Positions 33,760 to 43,205 are shown, counted from the first letter of the stretch. The stretch: 64,000 bases of DNA from Ignavibacteria bacterium UBA2373 (GCA_002344005.1 DDTD01000005.1:79997-143996), one strand, 5' to 3'. The notes: a model not told the origin generated them from the sequence alone. Made by a program: numbers and translations.

Positions 33760-36177
33760 TTAAAATGTTGCCGCAGACAATGTAAACACTACTTGCGGGG
33801 TTGAACGTTGTGTAAAACGTGCCGATACATCCACTCTAAAAAGTAATAATAATCTGTTGAATCCGATGCCTGCTTCACCATAAAAACGTTCATCGGGTGA
33901 TCGCTCGGTTGTCGGTAAAATCGTACCTGTATAAAGTTGAGTTTTTTCTGAAAAGCCACTCCATCCCAGAGCACCGGAAGCAATAAATTCTACGCCAAAT
34001 GATGCTAAATTAGGGATGCGTAAAATACCCGGTATAACTTCGCCGAAGCTATGGTCTGCTCTGATAGCAATCATATTATCGCCATAAAATTCTTTCACAG
34101 CCATGCTACGAAAAACGCCCTGTGCCGCTGTGGAGGCAAGAGCAGTTTCAAAGCTGAAAAATCGTTGTGGTGGCACTTCTCCCTGTGATGCCCCTGCCAT
34201 TATTCTGAGATCTAAACGCCATGCGGGTAATGTGGGAGTGCGTAACCATATATCAAGTGTTGCTTGCGAAAAAGAATAATCAGAAAACAGGAAATTTTTA
34301 TCGGAATATTCGCCCGTCATTCGTACACCAAAATTAGATAAACGTCGAAAAGGACTGTGATTCCAATTTGCTTCTACCATTATTGAGCGCATAGTACCGT
34401 CGAAGATTGCAGGATTTTCACGATAGGAACGATTTTTTCCGAAGAATGCAAAATCGGTAGTACGCATCGCCGTAGTTTGATATTCACTGAGCAGAGAAAA
34501 ACGTAAGGTTGTCGGTCGAACAGATAAATTTTGGCGAATAAATCGTAATTGTCCCCATCCGGCTTCAAAAAAGAGTTCACCGCCATCACCATAAAAATAA
34601 TCCCCGTAATCATTTTTTGCGAGTAATGAAAAAAACGTAATACCGCTTGCCGGAATAATATAGGGGTTATCACGTCGCTGTAATCGCCGCCAGCCATTTG
34701 CACCAAGAGAATATTTTCCTATTTTGTCAAGAAAATGCCGTACTCCTAATTCGCCATACCATCGTTGATCGGAAATTCCATATCCTGATTTTATTGTCGC
34801 TTCCCAAGAATTAAAAATAGTATCGCGCAATCCCATACCAAGATAAGCACCATGCACACGATTGAAGCGAAAAATGTCTTCAAATCCCGTAAACGGGCGC
34901 CGTCCGACAGTATTGAGTACACGCACAACAGGAGCAAAAATCTGATTGATTAACCCCTCGGCAGCCACTGAATCTTGCACTTCCTGGGCTGTTTGAATAG
35001 CGGTATAAGCTTGTTCTTCTTCGATTTTTAGGGGCATCACAGAATTTGATCGCCAAAATGTGGTGTCATACACATCTGCCGCCGTCGCGACTTCAACCCT
35101 CCTTTGTTCAAAAAGATCATCTTCAACGGGTATATTGATTGCATAATCCGAGGCGATATTTTCTAATGAAAAATCAAGACGGGGATTAAGCAACCATAAA
35201 AGATTAACGCTGAACGACCCTTCAAGCGCAAGCCCTTCCGGCATAATATAGGGTCCGACTTTCGTAAAGGTTTGTTCAAATCGCAATGAAGCATCCAAAG
35301 GTAATTGCACCGCTTTTGTGGGTGTTAATCGCACGGAGACCGGTACGGCACTGTCGGGTTCAATCAATAATATCCCTTCGAGCATTTTACGTACGGAGGA
35401 ATTGGCTTTTGCTCTGACTTTTACAAGCAATCGTTTATTTTCACGATACGTTTTTTCTATGGTAAATGTATATAAATCAAGCGCATCAGGATGGAAGGGC
35501 GTAAGTAATTCATCGCCCAATATAGCGACTTTATCTTCATAGGCACTAATATTGGTGCCAACAACCAATATATTCGTTTGCGGTGTAAGATTTGCCGTTT
35601 GTCGTCGTCGAATAATTTGATTAAAATATCGGTCAGGCGAGCTGTAATACCCTTTAGAAAACGTTTCAAGAATAGCGAATATGGTGGAATCTTCTTTACT
35701 GTCGGAGCGTCGCGCAGTAAGTGTATCGGTAGTGAAAACAAATTTAGAATACAGTGAATATGTATAAGAATTAATGGCATTCCTTTGCCGATTTTTTGTT
35801 GCCAATACTGCTTCCATCAATGCTCGCGCAGGGTCTTTGGCGGTAATCACCACTTCCTCGGTTCTTAACTCCAAAGACCTCATCCGTATATCCGCCATGG
35901 TGGTGTCTCGGTCAAAAGAAAGTGTCAGCTGTTGTTGTGAATAGCCCACCATAGATATAGTCATGGTATGACTTCCTTTGGGCAAACGCAGCAAAAAATA
36001 GCCTTGTCTGTCGGTGAGTGTACCCTTTTTTGTTCCCTGTAAACGTATGGTGGCAAAGCGTAAGCCGGTGGCACTATCCGCGTCAATGACACGCCCACGT
36101 AATGTGACTGTGCTTTGCGCTGCTGCGCCGGTGATACAACATAGAAGTAAGGCAAGCGTAGTAATAAATAATCGCAT
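33760..36177 (-). CDS. DUF5686 outer-membrane protein with CarboxypepD-reg N-terminus
   Basis: The 805-residue protein has a signal peptide (FITTLALLLCCITGAAAQ), a carboxypeptidase-regulatory-like domain (LRGRVIDADSATGLRFATIRLQGTKKGTLTDRQGYFLL), then AKDPARALMEAVLATKNRQRNAINSYTYSLYSKF, the DUF5686 signature, and a long barrel-like C-terminus with GHGAYLGMGLRD-like and RFYGEAGIGFNRLLLLFRVDVSARF strands. It is probably an outer-membrane barrel, function unknown. The start at 36177 (MRLFITT) fits the signal peptide. It is downstream of, and probably read with, the marR gene. Confidence 0.85.
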   Translation of the reverse strand: MRLFITTLALLLCCITGAAAQSTVTLRGRVIDADSATGLRFATIRLQGTKKGTLTDRQGYFLLRLPKGSHTMTISMVGYSQQQLTLSFDRDTTMADIRMRSLELRTEEVVITAKDPARALMEAVLATKNRQRNAINSYTYSLYSKFVFTTDTLTARRSDSKEDSTIFAILETFSKGYYSSPDRYFNQIIRRRQTANLTPQTNILVVGTNISAYEDKVAILGDELLTPFHPDALDLYTFTIEKTYRENKRLLVKVRAKANSSVRKMLEGILLIEPDSAVPVSVRLTPTKAVQLPLDASLRFEQTFTKVGPYIMPEGLALEGSFSVNLLWLLNPRLDFSLENIASDYAINIPVEDDLFEQRRVEVATAADVYDTTFWRSNSVMPLKIEEEQAYTAIQTAQEVQDSVAAEGLINQIFAPVVRVLNTVGRRPFTGFEDIFRFNRVHGAYLGMGLRDTIFNSWEATIKSGYGISDQRWYGELGVRHFLDKIGKYSLGANGWRRLQRRDNPYIIPASGITFFSLLAKNDYGDYFYGDGGELFFEAGWGQLRFIRQNLSVRPTTLRFSLLSEYQTTAMRTTDFAFFGKNRSYRENPAIFDGTMRSIMVEANWNHSPFRRLSNFGVRMTGEYSDKNFLFSDYSFSQATLDIWLRTPTLPAWRLDLRIMAGASQGEVPPQRFFSFETALASTAAQGVFRSMAVKEFYGDNMIAIRADHSFGEVIPGILRIPNLASFGVEFIASGALGWSGFSEKTQLYTGTILPTTERSPDERFYGEAGIGFNRLLLLFRVDVSARFTQRSTPQVVFTLSAATF

Positions 36178-36264
36178 AGAATCCAATAGTTGAGAAAACT
36201 GTAGCCCAATGACGTGTTAGTGACGATAAAGTTTGTCATTGAGCTGCCCGAGTGCCGGAGTGGT

Positions 36265-36726
36265 TTATCGTTGCGATAAAGTTCTGCAAATTGTTGCAAG
36301 CTCTTTCCATTGTTCTTCGCTTAGTTTATGGGTTATATCGTTCAATAGAGCCATAAATTCGATATCTAAGTCACCCAGAAGGGTAATCCCTGAAGTTGTT
36401 ATCATGCTTAAAGACAAACGCCTGTCTTCGCTTGTGCGCAAACGTTCCACAAAACCGCGACGCTCAAGACCGTCTATCACACGTGTGACATCCACACTTT
36501 TTTCAATGAGTTGTGCAAGAACTTCATTGCGTGAACACCCTCGCGGATGAGCACGTTTTAATATCCGTAACACATTGTATTGAGTGCCCGTAATGCCTAA
36601 TTTTCCACATACTTGATCAACATTTTGCCTAATGAACTCTGCGGCAATGCTGGTTTGGATAATAGCATCCAATACAGGATTATTGTGAGGATGCTGCATA
36701 AGAGAAGCTCCGTTTTTTTCACTCAT
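36265..36726 (-). CDS. MarR-family transcriptional regulator
   Basis: The 153-residue protein has the winged-helix pattern GITGTQYNVLRILKRAHPRGCSRNEVLAQLIEKSVDVTRVIDGLERRGFVERLRTSEDRRLSLSMITTSG, a textbook MarR DNA-binding domain with the wing RTSEDRRLSL. Dimer helices flank it. It is divergent from the HmuY-like gene, and two palindromes in the 114-base gap (36740-36749, 36801-36813) are likely operators. It has two cysteines (C40, and one near the end), one in the HTH-preceding helix, so redox sensing is possible. Confidence 0.93.
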   Translation of the reverse strand: MSEKNGASLMQHPHNNPVLDAIIQTSIAAEFIRQNVDQVCGKLGITGTQYNVLRILKRAHPRGCSRNEVLAQLIEKSVDVTRVIDGLERRGFVERLRTSEDRRLSLSMITTSGITLLGDLDIEFMALLNDITHKLSEEQWKELATICRTLSQR

Positions 36727-36739
36727 TGTATCATAATCC

Positions 36740-36813
36740 TCTCTAGAGAAAAATTGAAAACTATTTGGAGAAGAACAGAAAAATCAATATATTTGTTTTT
36801 ACACATATAGTGT
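36740..36813. promoter_or_regulatory. Divergent marR–hmuY-like promoter region with two palindromes
   Basis: TCTCTAGAGA at 36740-36749 is a perfect 10-base palindrome 13 bases before the marR start codon. ACAC-ATATA-GTGT at 36801-36813 is a second inverted repeat, 27 bases before the HmuY-like start, and lies after TTTG at 36792-36795. Either could bind the MarR protein; together they suggest control in both directions. Confidence 0.5.
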
Positions 36814-36840
36814 TTACACGTAAATTCTAAGGATTTTTCT

Positions 36841-38106
36841 ATGGTCAATACGCTACACGTTTTTGCAGCCGGATTGTTTGTTCTCATGGCAAATATAGTA
36901 AGTGCACAGCCAACACACCAAGAAATAAGTATGAAACCCGGTTACACCGATCAGGTATATGTGTCATTAGAAAAGGGCATGGTACGCTCCGTTGCTTTGA
37001 CCGAATGGGATTTGGGATTCGAAATCAATGGGCGCACTTCCTCCATTATTATCAATGAAGGTAAGGGGTGGGAACTATACTATGTGCCCGAGAGTACAGA
37101 AGAGAGTTTTTCCTTGCCATTCAATGAGGCCGATATTGCGCAATGGGAGCGAGTGATAAATTCCCCTTTATCGTGGAGTAGCGGAGCCTTCAATCGTAAT
37201 ATGGATGCAAATTTGGGGAAATACGGATGGGGAGAATATGACCCTTCTACCCATGCCGTCAAAGGTAATGCTGTTTATGTGATGAAACTTGCCGGTAAAA
37301 TGACGAAAAAAATTATGATTACTGCTCTTGTCGGCGGAAAATATATGTTTAAATATGCCAATTTAGACGGTACCGAAGAAAAAAGCGGTGAAGTGGCAAA
37401 AAGTGATTTTGAAGGCAGAAATTTTGGATATTATTCTTTTACCACAGGTGATGTGGTTGATTATGAACCCGAAACTAATCAATGGGATATGATACTTGGG
37501 AAATATGTTGATTATGCCCAAGACCCATCAGGGAATGAAGTGCCTTATTCTGTCACCGGTATTCGTACGAACAGCTCTGTCACGGTTGCAAAAGTTCCCA
37601 ATGGTGCAGCATCTAATAGTATGCCCGACGAAAGTGCATTTGCGTCCGATATCAACACTATCGGTTATAATTGGAAATCATTTACCGGCGGTGCATGGGT
37701 GCTGGATACAACAACCGCATATTATGTGAAAAATCAAAATAATAAGATATATAAAATTGTATTCAAAAGTTTTGGCGGAAATGCGACAGGTACAGTGACA
37801 TTTATGCAACAAGATGTTACAGTAACTTCACTTGATAATAACTATATTTCGCATAATCAATCTGTTAGTATCTACCCAAGTATATTGCAATCCGGTGGTT
37901 CGTTTTTACTCCAACTTCAATCACAACAAGATATTGTATCGGTGTCAATTACAGATTATAATGGTAAAACACTTTTTTCTACAACACTTGACCGAACCGA
38001 TACGGTGCAATCTATTGCATTGCCATTTTTACCTGTGGGACAATATGGCGTTGCGATTCATGATGGTGCGCATATCACTATGAAAAAGATATTGATTTAC
38101 CAATAA
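36841..38106 (+). CDS. HmuY-like secreted protein with T9SS sorting domain
   Basis: The 421-residue protein has a signal peptide (VFAAGLFVLMANIVSAQ), a HmuY-type domain (TEWDLGFEINGRTSSIIINEGKGWELYY; later WDMILGKYVDY and VTGIRTNSSVTVAKV) and a C-terminal type IX sorting domain starting near VSIYPSILQSGGSFLL and ending QYGVAIHDGAHITMKKILIYQ. HmuY in Porphyromonas is a surface heme-binding protein; the ligand histidines cannot be confirmed here. It is divergent from the MarR gene that probably controls it. AAGGA stands 8 bases before the ATG. Confidence 0.78.
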   Translation: MVNTLHVFAAGLFVLMANIVSAQPTHQEISMKPGYTDQVYVSLEKGMVRSVALTEWDLGFEINGRTSSIIINEGKGWELYYVPESTEESFSLPFNEADIAQWERVINSPLSWSSGAFNRNMDANLGKYGWGEYDPSTHAVKGNAVYVMKLAGKMTKKIMITALVGGKYMFKYANLDGTEEKSGEVAKSDFEGRNFGYYSFTTGDVVDYEPETNQWDMILGKYVDYAQDPSGNEVPYSVTGIRTNSSVTVAKVPNGAASNSMPDESAFASDINTIGYNWKSFTGGAWVLDTTTAYYVKNQNNKIYKIVFKSFGGNATGTVTFMQQDVTVTSLDNNYISHNQSVSIYPSILQSGGSFLLQLQSQQDIVSVSITDYNGKTLFSTTLDRTDTVQSIALPFLPVGQYGVAIHDGAHITMKKILIYQ

Positions 38107-38151
38107 ACTGTCGTTTTTTTTCATTGTTACGAATACTTTCTTTTTTTTGAT

Positions 38152-39240
38152 ATGAATAAAATAATCACTATTTATTGCTGTATAGTATTGTGTGGTCCTG
38201 CATTGATGTTTGGCGGTAATGATGCCGATTCCTTACTGTATGACAATGAAAAACATTTTACAAATATTCGTCAATTAACATTTGGCGGTGACAATGCCGA
38301 AGCATATTGGAGTTATGACGGTACGGAACTGATTTTTCAAAGTAATTGGGATAAATTAACCAAACAAGGATGTGATCAAATATTCAGAATGAATGCAGAT
38401 GGCAGTGCTTATAAGAGTGGGAAAAAATATGAATTAGTCAGTACAGATAAAGGACGCACGACTTGTTCCTACTTTTTGAAAGATGGGCGTATTGTTTTCG
38501 GTTCTACCCATGAATCGGGCGGTGCCTGTCCGGAAGCAACAATGTTTGCTGAGGGACGATATGTATGGAATATTTATGACAGTTACGATATTTATATAAC
38601 GGATAATAAAGGTGAAAATCCTCAAAAATTAATTGCATCGCCCAAATATGATGCAGAAGCAACATGTTCACCCGATGGAAAATATATAATTTTTACATCA
38701 AATCGTTCAGGTGATTTAGAATTATGGCGGTATGAAATTGTTACGGGTGCCTTACAACAATTAACAAATACGCTTGGTTATGATGGTGGTGCTTTTTTCT
38801 CACCGGACAGTAAAAAAATTGTATGGCGAGCAAGTCGTCCTGTCAAAGATGAAGATGTAAAAAATTACAAAGAATTGCAGGAAAAAGGATTAGTCGAGCC
38901 GAAAGAATTACAGTTGTTTATTGCAGATATAGACGGCAATAATGTGGAGCAAATTACCAATTTACCCGGAGCTAATTGGGCACCTTTTTTTCATCCTTCC
39001 GGCAATAAAATATTATTTTGCTCAAACCATCATTCGCAGCAAAAAGGTGGTCGTGAATTTGCAATATTTATGATTGATATTCGCACAAAAACTGTAGAAC
39101 AAATTACCCATTCCGGTACATTTGATGCTTTCCCGATGTTTTCACCGGACGGTAAAAAAATTGTCTGGTGCAGCAATCGCAATAAAGAACGAAAACCAAC
39201 ACGTTCAACGAATGTATTTGTTGCGGATTGGGTGGAATAG
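38152..39240 (+). CDS. TolB-like PD40 beta-propeller protein
   Basis: The 362-residue protein has a signal peptide (YCCIVLCGPALMFGG) and five to six PD40 repeats: NIRQLTFGGDNAEAYWSYDGTELIFQSN, CSPDGKYIIFTSNRSGDLELW, FSPDSKKIVWRASR, FHPSGNKILFCSNHH, FSPDGKKIVWCSNRN. Such exported propellers bind partners in the envelope; this is not TolB proper because the TolB N-terminal domain is absent. It follows the HmuY-like gene by 45 bases, so the two may be co-expressed. Confidence 0.85.
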   Translation: MNKIITIYCCIVLCGPALMFGGNDADSLLYDNEKHFTNIRQLTFGGDNAEAYWSYDGTELIFQSNWDKLTKQGCDQIFRMNADGSAYKSGKKYELVSTDKGRTTCSYFLKDGRIVFGSTHESGGACPEATMFAEGRYVWNIYDSYDIYITDNKGENPQKLIASPKYDAEATCSPDGKYIIFTSNRSGDLELWRYEIVTGALQQLTNTLGYDGGAFFSPDSKKIVWRASRPVKDEDVKNYKELQEKGLVEPKELQLFIADIDGNNVEQITNLPGANWAPFFHPSGNKILFCSNHHSQQKGGREFAIFMIDIRTKTVEQITHSGTFDAFPMFSPDGKKIVWCSNRNKERKPTRSTNVFVADWVE

Positions 39241-39279
39241 AACAATAAGTAGTATTTTTTTCCATAGTTTATTTTGATT

Positions 39280-39444
39280 ATGACAAACATAGATAAAATC
39301 ACCAAGAGTTCGGATTCGTCATCGGCAGATCAAAACAAAAAGTCATGGATTAAGCGCATAGGGGTATGGGGATTCCTCTTCTTTTTAGTGAAAGGGTTAC
39401 TATGGCTTACCGTGCCGACACTTATCTATTGGATTAACAAATAA
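39280..39444 (+). CDS. 54-residue single-helix membrane protein
   Basis: An ATG at 39280 opens a short frame of 54 residues: a polar N-terminus (MTNIDKITKSSDSSSADQ), then KKSWIKRIGVWGFLFFLVKGLLWLTVPTLIYWINK. The KRIGxWGFxFFLxKGLxWL pattern is one I associate with a small conserved Bacteroidota membrane protein, often of unknown function. Positive charge before the helix suggests an N-in orientation. It lies between the PD40 gene and the SpoU methyltransferase. Confidence 0.7.
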   Translation: MTNIDKITKSSDSSSADQNKKSWIKRIGVWGFLFFLVKGLLWLTVPTLIYWINK

Positions 39445-39519
39445 CACAGATGCATACTGAGATTATAGACAAATAATCGTAATTTGCGCTGTTATTCACT
39501 TATTATAGCAAGAAAAAAT

Positions 39520-40287
39520 ATGCTTTTTTCTCAGTTGACAGCGCAACAACGAAAAGACATCAAAGCATTACAACGCAAACAAGCGCGGGATGAAAACGGG
39601 GAATTTTTGGCAGAAGGTGTCAAGGTATGTACCGAGTTATTCGATAGTCCTTATCGTGCTGATTGTGTTATAGTGCGCCATAATGCCGCTGAACACGCAC
39701 TTACTTTGGCGGAAAAATTTCATGAACGCGGCGTGGCGGTTTTTTCTGCTCCTCATGAGCACTTTAATGCAATGTGCGATGCACAAACTCCCCAAGATAT
39801 TCTTGCGGTGGTGAGGTATATGCCTTACTCACCGACATCCATCATAAGCGATAAAGCCATTATCTTAGATTCAGTTGCCGACCCCGGCAATGTGGGTACT
39901 ATCATCCGCACAGCAGATTGGTTCGGTTTTCAAACTATTATACTTGGATCCGGTTGTGCCGACCGCTATAATCCTAAAGTGATTCGTTCAACTATGGGGT
40001 CACTTTTTCATTGCAATGTATTTCAAGTTAATGATATTGTTGAATTTGCAAAACTACATCTTCGTGACTATGCACTCTGTGGGGCAATGCTTTCCGGGAC
40101 GGACACCCCTTCTATACTCAAAAATTATGCAAGAATTGCGATAGTTTTGGGCAATGAAAGTGCCGGTATTTCTTCATCAGTTAAGCCGATATTAACCCAC
40201 AGCTATCACATACCGGGCGAAGGGAAGGCGGAATCGCTGAATGTTGCCATAGCTGCCGCAATAAGCATGTATAGCTGCGTGTCTTAA
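39520..40287 (+). CDS. SpoU/TrmH-family RNA 2'-O-methyltransferase
   Basis: The 255-residue protein has an N-terminal substrate-binding part (LQRKQARDENGEFLAEGVKVCTELF, as in RlmB/TrmH relatives) and a C-terminal SPOUT knot: ILDSVADPGNVGTIIRTADWFG (motif 1), KVIRSTMGSLFH, IAIVLGNESAGIS (motif 2) and YHIPGEGKAESLNVAIAAAISMY (motif 3). These bind SAM in the trefoil knot. The target, rRNA or tRNA, cannot be told. The ATG at 39520 is preferred over an in-frame TTG at 39484. Confidence 0.92.
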   Translation: MLFSQLTAQQRKDIKALQRKQARDENGEFLAEGVKVCTELFDSPYRADCVIVRHNAAEHALTLAEKFHERGVAVFSAPHEHFNAMCDAQTPQDILAVVRYMPYSPTSIISDKAIILDSVADPGNVGTIIRTADWFGFQTIILGSGCADRYNPKVIRSTMGSLFHCNVFQVNDIVEFAKLHLRDYALCGAMLSGTDTPSILKNYARIAIVLGNESAGISSSVKPILTHSYHIPGEGKAESLNVAIAAAISMYSCVS

Positions 40288-40390
40288 GACTTTTATCTAT
40301 CATCGGAGATAAAAAAACGTCAAATATTGACCATAATTTCGGATTTTTGCAGTCTTATATTTTATTTATCCATATACAACACAGATTCTT

Positions 40391-41542
40391 ATGAATTTTA
40401 CATTCAGTGATACCCATGAAATGATTCGCACCACAGCACGTGATTTTGCTCGGGACGAGATAGCACCTTCGGTGATTGAACGCGATAAAAACGGTGTATT
40501 CCCCAAAGAAATCGTACAGAAATTGGGTGAGCTCGGCTTTCTTGGGATGATGGTTCCTGAACAATGGGGCGGTGCCGGACTTGATGCTTTGAGCTATGTC
40601 ATCGCAATGGAAGAAATATCGAAGATAGATGCCAGTGTCGGTGTGATTATGTCGGTTAATAACTCTTTGGTGTGTTGGGGTTTAGAAACCTATGGCAATG
40701 ATGAGCAGAAAGAGCGTTTTCTCAGACCTTTGGCAAGTGGTCAAAAACTTGGTGCTTTTTGTTTAAGTGAGCCGGAAGCCGGTTCGGACGCAACACAACA
40801 GCATACATCAGCCACCCAAAACGAAAATGGTGATTGGGTGTTGAACGGTACGAAAAACTGGATTACAAATGGTACATCAGCAGATACATATATTGTCTTC
40901 GCACAGACAAATAGGGAGCTTCGCCACAAGGGTATCACATGCTTTATTGTGGATAGAAACACTCCCGGTTTTGAACCCGGATTAAAAGAAGATAAATTAG
41001 GCATTCGCTCAAGCGACACATGTTCTATTGGATTAACCAATGTTGTCGTGCCCAAAGAAAATATTCTTGGTGAAGTGGGTAAAGGTTTCTATATTGCCAT
41101 GGAAAGCCTCAATGGTGGTCGTATTGGTATAGCTTCACAAGCATTAGGTATAGCGCAAGGAGCATTTGAGCGTTCGGTTGAATATGCCAAACAACGCAAA
41201 GCATTCGGTAAACCGATTGCAGAATTACAAGCAATACAGATAAAAATTGCGGAAATGGCAACCAAAGTCGAGGCGGCTCGCTTGCTTGTCTATAAAGCAG
41301 CAACGATGAAAGACAAACATGAGCGTTTTGTGAAAGAAGCTGCTCAAGCGAAATTACTTGCCTCCAAGTTTGCCGTAGAAGTGGCTTTAGAAGCTATTCA
41401 AGTGCATGGCGGTTATGGCTATGTTCGTGAATATCAAGTTGAACGCTTATTGCGCGATTCAAAAATTACCGAGATTTATGAAGGTACTTCCGAAATACAG
41501 CATATCGTTATAGCAAGGGAACTTATCAAAGATTTGCAGTAA
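40391..41542 (+). CDS. Acyl-CoA dehydrogenase (short/medium chain, butyryl-CoA type)
   Basis: The 383-residue flavoprotein begins FTFSDTHEMIRTTARDFARDEIAP and has GLGMMVPEQWGGAGLD-like, CLSEPEAGSDA (FAD/substrate signature 1), KNWITNG, LGIRSSDTC, and the C-terminal QVHGGYGYVREYQVERLLRDSKITEIYEGTSEIQ (signature 2). The glutamate in IYEGTSEIQ is the usual catalytic base of the short-chain enzymes. It oxidises acyl-CoA to enoyl-CoA in beta-oxidation. It ends at the hairpin at 41588-41618. Confidence 0.95.
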   Translation: MNFTFSDTHEMIRTTARDFARDEIAPSVIERDKNGVFPKEIVQKLGELGFLGMMVPEQWGGAGLDALSYVIAMEEISKIDASVGVIMSVNNSLVCWGLETYGNDEQKERFLRPLASGQKLGAFCLSEPEAGSDATQQHTSATQNENGDWVLNGTKNWITNGTSADTYIVFAQTNRELRHKGITCFIVDRNTPGFEPGLKEDKLGIRSSDTCSIGLTNVVVPKENILGEVGKGFYIAMESLNGGRIGIASQALGIAQGAFERSVEYAKQRKAFGKPIAELQAIQIKIAEMATKVEAARLLVYKAATMKDKHERFVKEAAQAKLLASKFAVEVALEAIQVHGGYGYVREYQVERLLRDSKITEIYEGTSEIQHIVIARELIKDLQ

Positions 41543-41587
41543 TGTTTTCAGTATAAATTACCAAACCCTCATTTCTTACTTTTGATG

Positions 41588-41618
41588 AAAGCACGTTTCG
41601 TGAAGGAACGTGCTTTTT
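41588..41618 (+). terminator. Rho-independent terminator after the acyl-CoA dehydrogenase gene
   Basis: AAAGCACGTT and AACGTGCTTT form a perfect 10-base stem with a 9-base loop, followed by further T. An in-frame ATG at 41585 would put the tatD start inside this hairpin, which is a reason to place the tatD start at 41639. Confidence 0.85.
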
Positions 41619-41638
41619 CCATACTACCATTCTTCTCT

Positions 41639-43174
41639 ATGATTGATACACATGCACATCTCGATAATAATCAATTCGATGACGACAGACATGCAACATT
41701 CCAAAGAGCTTTGGATGCAGGGATTACGAATATCATTATTCCTTCAATTCATCCTGACAATTTCGATGCAGTGCATCGCTTAGCCGATACGTATGAGCAG
41801 GTTTTTCGCGGTGTGGGAGTACATCCTCATCATGCGCATGAAGCAACACACAAAATTTACGATATGATGGAAAAGCAATCCGACGATGAAAAAGTGATTG
41901 CTATTGGCGAAATAGGAATTGATTATTATTATGATTTTTCGCCGAAGGAAACCCAGAAAACGACATTCCGTGAGCAATTACGCATCGCAAAACGCACAGG
42001 TTTACCCGCGATTATTCACAACAGAGAAGCCGATACTGATGTTTTAACGATTATAGAAGAAGAGCAAGATGGTACATTGAAAGGTGTACTGCATTGTTTT
42101 TCATCAGACATAGAAGTACTGAAGCGCGCATTGGCTTTGGGAATGCTTGTTTCTTTTACAGGCAATATCACCTATAAAAAATCCGTCTTGGGCGAAGTAG
42201 TGCTTCATACACCCTTGGATAAAATGATGATTGAAACAGATGCGCCATATATGGCACCCGTTCCACATCGCGGCAAACGCAATGAGCCGGTGTATGTGCA
42301 ATACATAGCAGAAAAAATAGCAGAAATACATAACACTTCTTTAGCACAGGTAATAGCAATGACTTCTCAAAATGCTCAATCTTTATTTCGTTTTTTGATG
42401 TGCCTCCTGATTCTGACGGCGACAATGTTTGTGCAAGACGGTTATGCACAAAAGAAATCATCCAACGACCAATATGATGACAGGGACGAAGAAATAATTG
42501 AGACAGAAAGACCACTTCCCAAATGGTGGCAAAACAAAACTGTGGGTGTGTCATTCTCGCTATCTACCAATACAATTGTAGAAACAGCGACAGCGTTGGA
42601 CACGAACAGCCGATTCTCGACATCGTTTGAGGGATTATTTGCTTTCGGAGGAGGGGTCTCTTATTCTCTGCTTGACTGGCTAAATGTTGAGGGATCATAT
42701 CTTTATTCACGTAATACAAAAGTTGCCGAACGACAGCTCGACTCTAAACGAAATCAGTTACCGAATACACATCAATCATTTAATTTGTCGGTACGAACTA
42801 TTGCAAATCCTTATGCAAAGGTCAATTTTTTTGGTACGATAGGAATGAGTTACCTTATCAATAAAGTATGGGCAGGCAAAAGCACAGATCCCGGCTCGCC
42901 CGATTATGCTCCCGATGACCAGTTATTATTGTCGGTCAATCAGCTTGGATTAAATGCAGGTGCCGGATTTTCGATAAATATTCCCACCTCATTCGGTATG
43001 TTTCAACCAACAGCCGAATGGCGATTAGATTTTCCCTTTGCCTCTGATAATCGTCTTATTCAATTAGGACCGGACAATGAAGAATTGGGAATTTATGCAC
43101 CTCGTAAAAATTATGAAGTAGCAACTTTTTATTCCTTACCTCGATTTACATTGTATTTTTATCCTCAATGGTAA
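41639..43174 (+). CDS. tatD: TatD-family nuclease fused in frame to an outer-membrane barrel protein
   Basis: Residues 1-253 are a complete TatD-type metal-dependent deoxyribonuclease: MIDTHAHLDNNQF, GVGVHPHHA, IGEIGIDYYYDFSP, PAIIHNREADTDV, GVLHCFSS, METDAPYMAP-like (MIETDAPYMAP), ending QNAQSLFRF, the normal TatD end. From residue 254 a signal peptide-like stretch (MCLLILTATMFVQDGYAQ) begins, followed by a 230-residue barrel with terminal FTLYFYPQW. A periplasmic signal in the middle of a cytoplasmic enzyme makes little sense as one protein. At the junction, CGTTTTTTGATG has six T; with five the TatD frame would end in TGA overlapping ATG of the second gene. It is either a true fusion, a frameshift in the strain, a sequencing error, or read by internal initiation at 42398. 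Confidence 0.85.
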   Translation: MIDTHAHLDNNQFDDDRHATFQRALDAGITNIIIPSIHPDNFDAVHRLADTYEQVFRGVGVHPHHAHEATHKIYDMMEKQSDDEKVIAIGEIGIDYYYDFSPKETQKTTFREQLRIAKRTGLPAIIHNREADTDVLTIIEEEQDGTLKGVLHCFSSDIEVLKRALALGMLVSFTGNITYKKSVLGEVVLHTPLDKMMIETDAPYMAPVPHRGKRNEPVYVQYIAEKIAEIHNTSLAQVIAMTSQNAQSLFRFLMCLLILTATMFVQDGYAQKKSSNDQYDDRDEEIIETERPLPKWWQNKTVGVSFSLSTNTIVETATALDTNSRFSTSFEGLFAFGGGVSYSLLDWLNVEGSYLYSRNTKVAERQLDSKRNQLPNTHQSFNLSVRTIANPYAKVNFFGTIGMSYLINKVWAGKSTDPGSPDYAPDDQLLLSVNQLGLNAGAGFSINIPTSFGMFQPTAEWRLDFPFASDNRLIQLGPDNEELGIYAPRKNYEVATFYSLPRFTLYFYPQW

Positions 43175-43205
43175 GACTATATTATCACGAAAATCACAAA
43201 CACTT

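Noticed and set aside
40291..40314. Hairpin TTTTATCT / AGATAAAA after the SpoU gene.
   Set aside because: It is followed by A, not T, on the plus strand, and the stem has no GC; it does not look like a terminator for either direction.
41577..41584. TACTTTTG, a fit to the -7 promoter element, before tatD.
   Set aside because: No TTTG stands 19-21 bases upstream, and transcripts would start inside a strong terminator hairpin.
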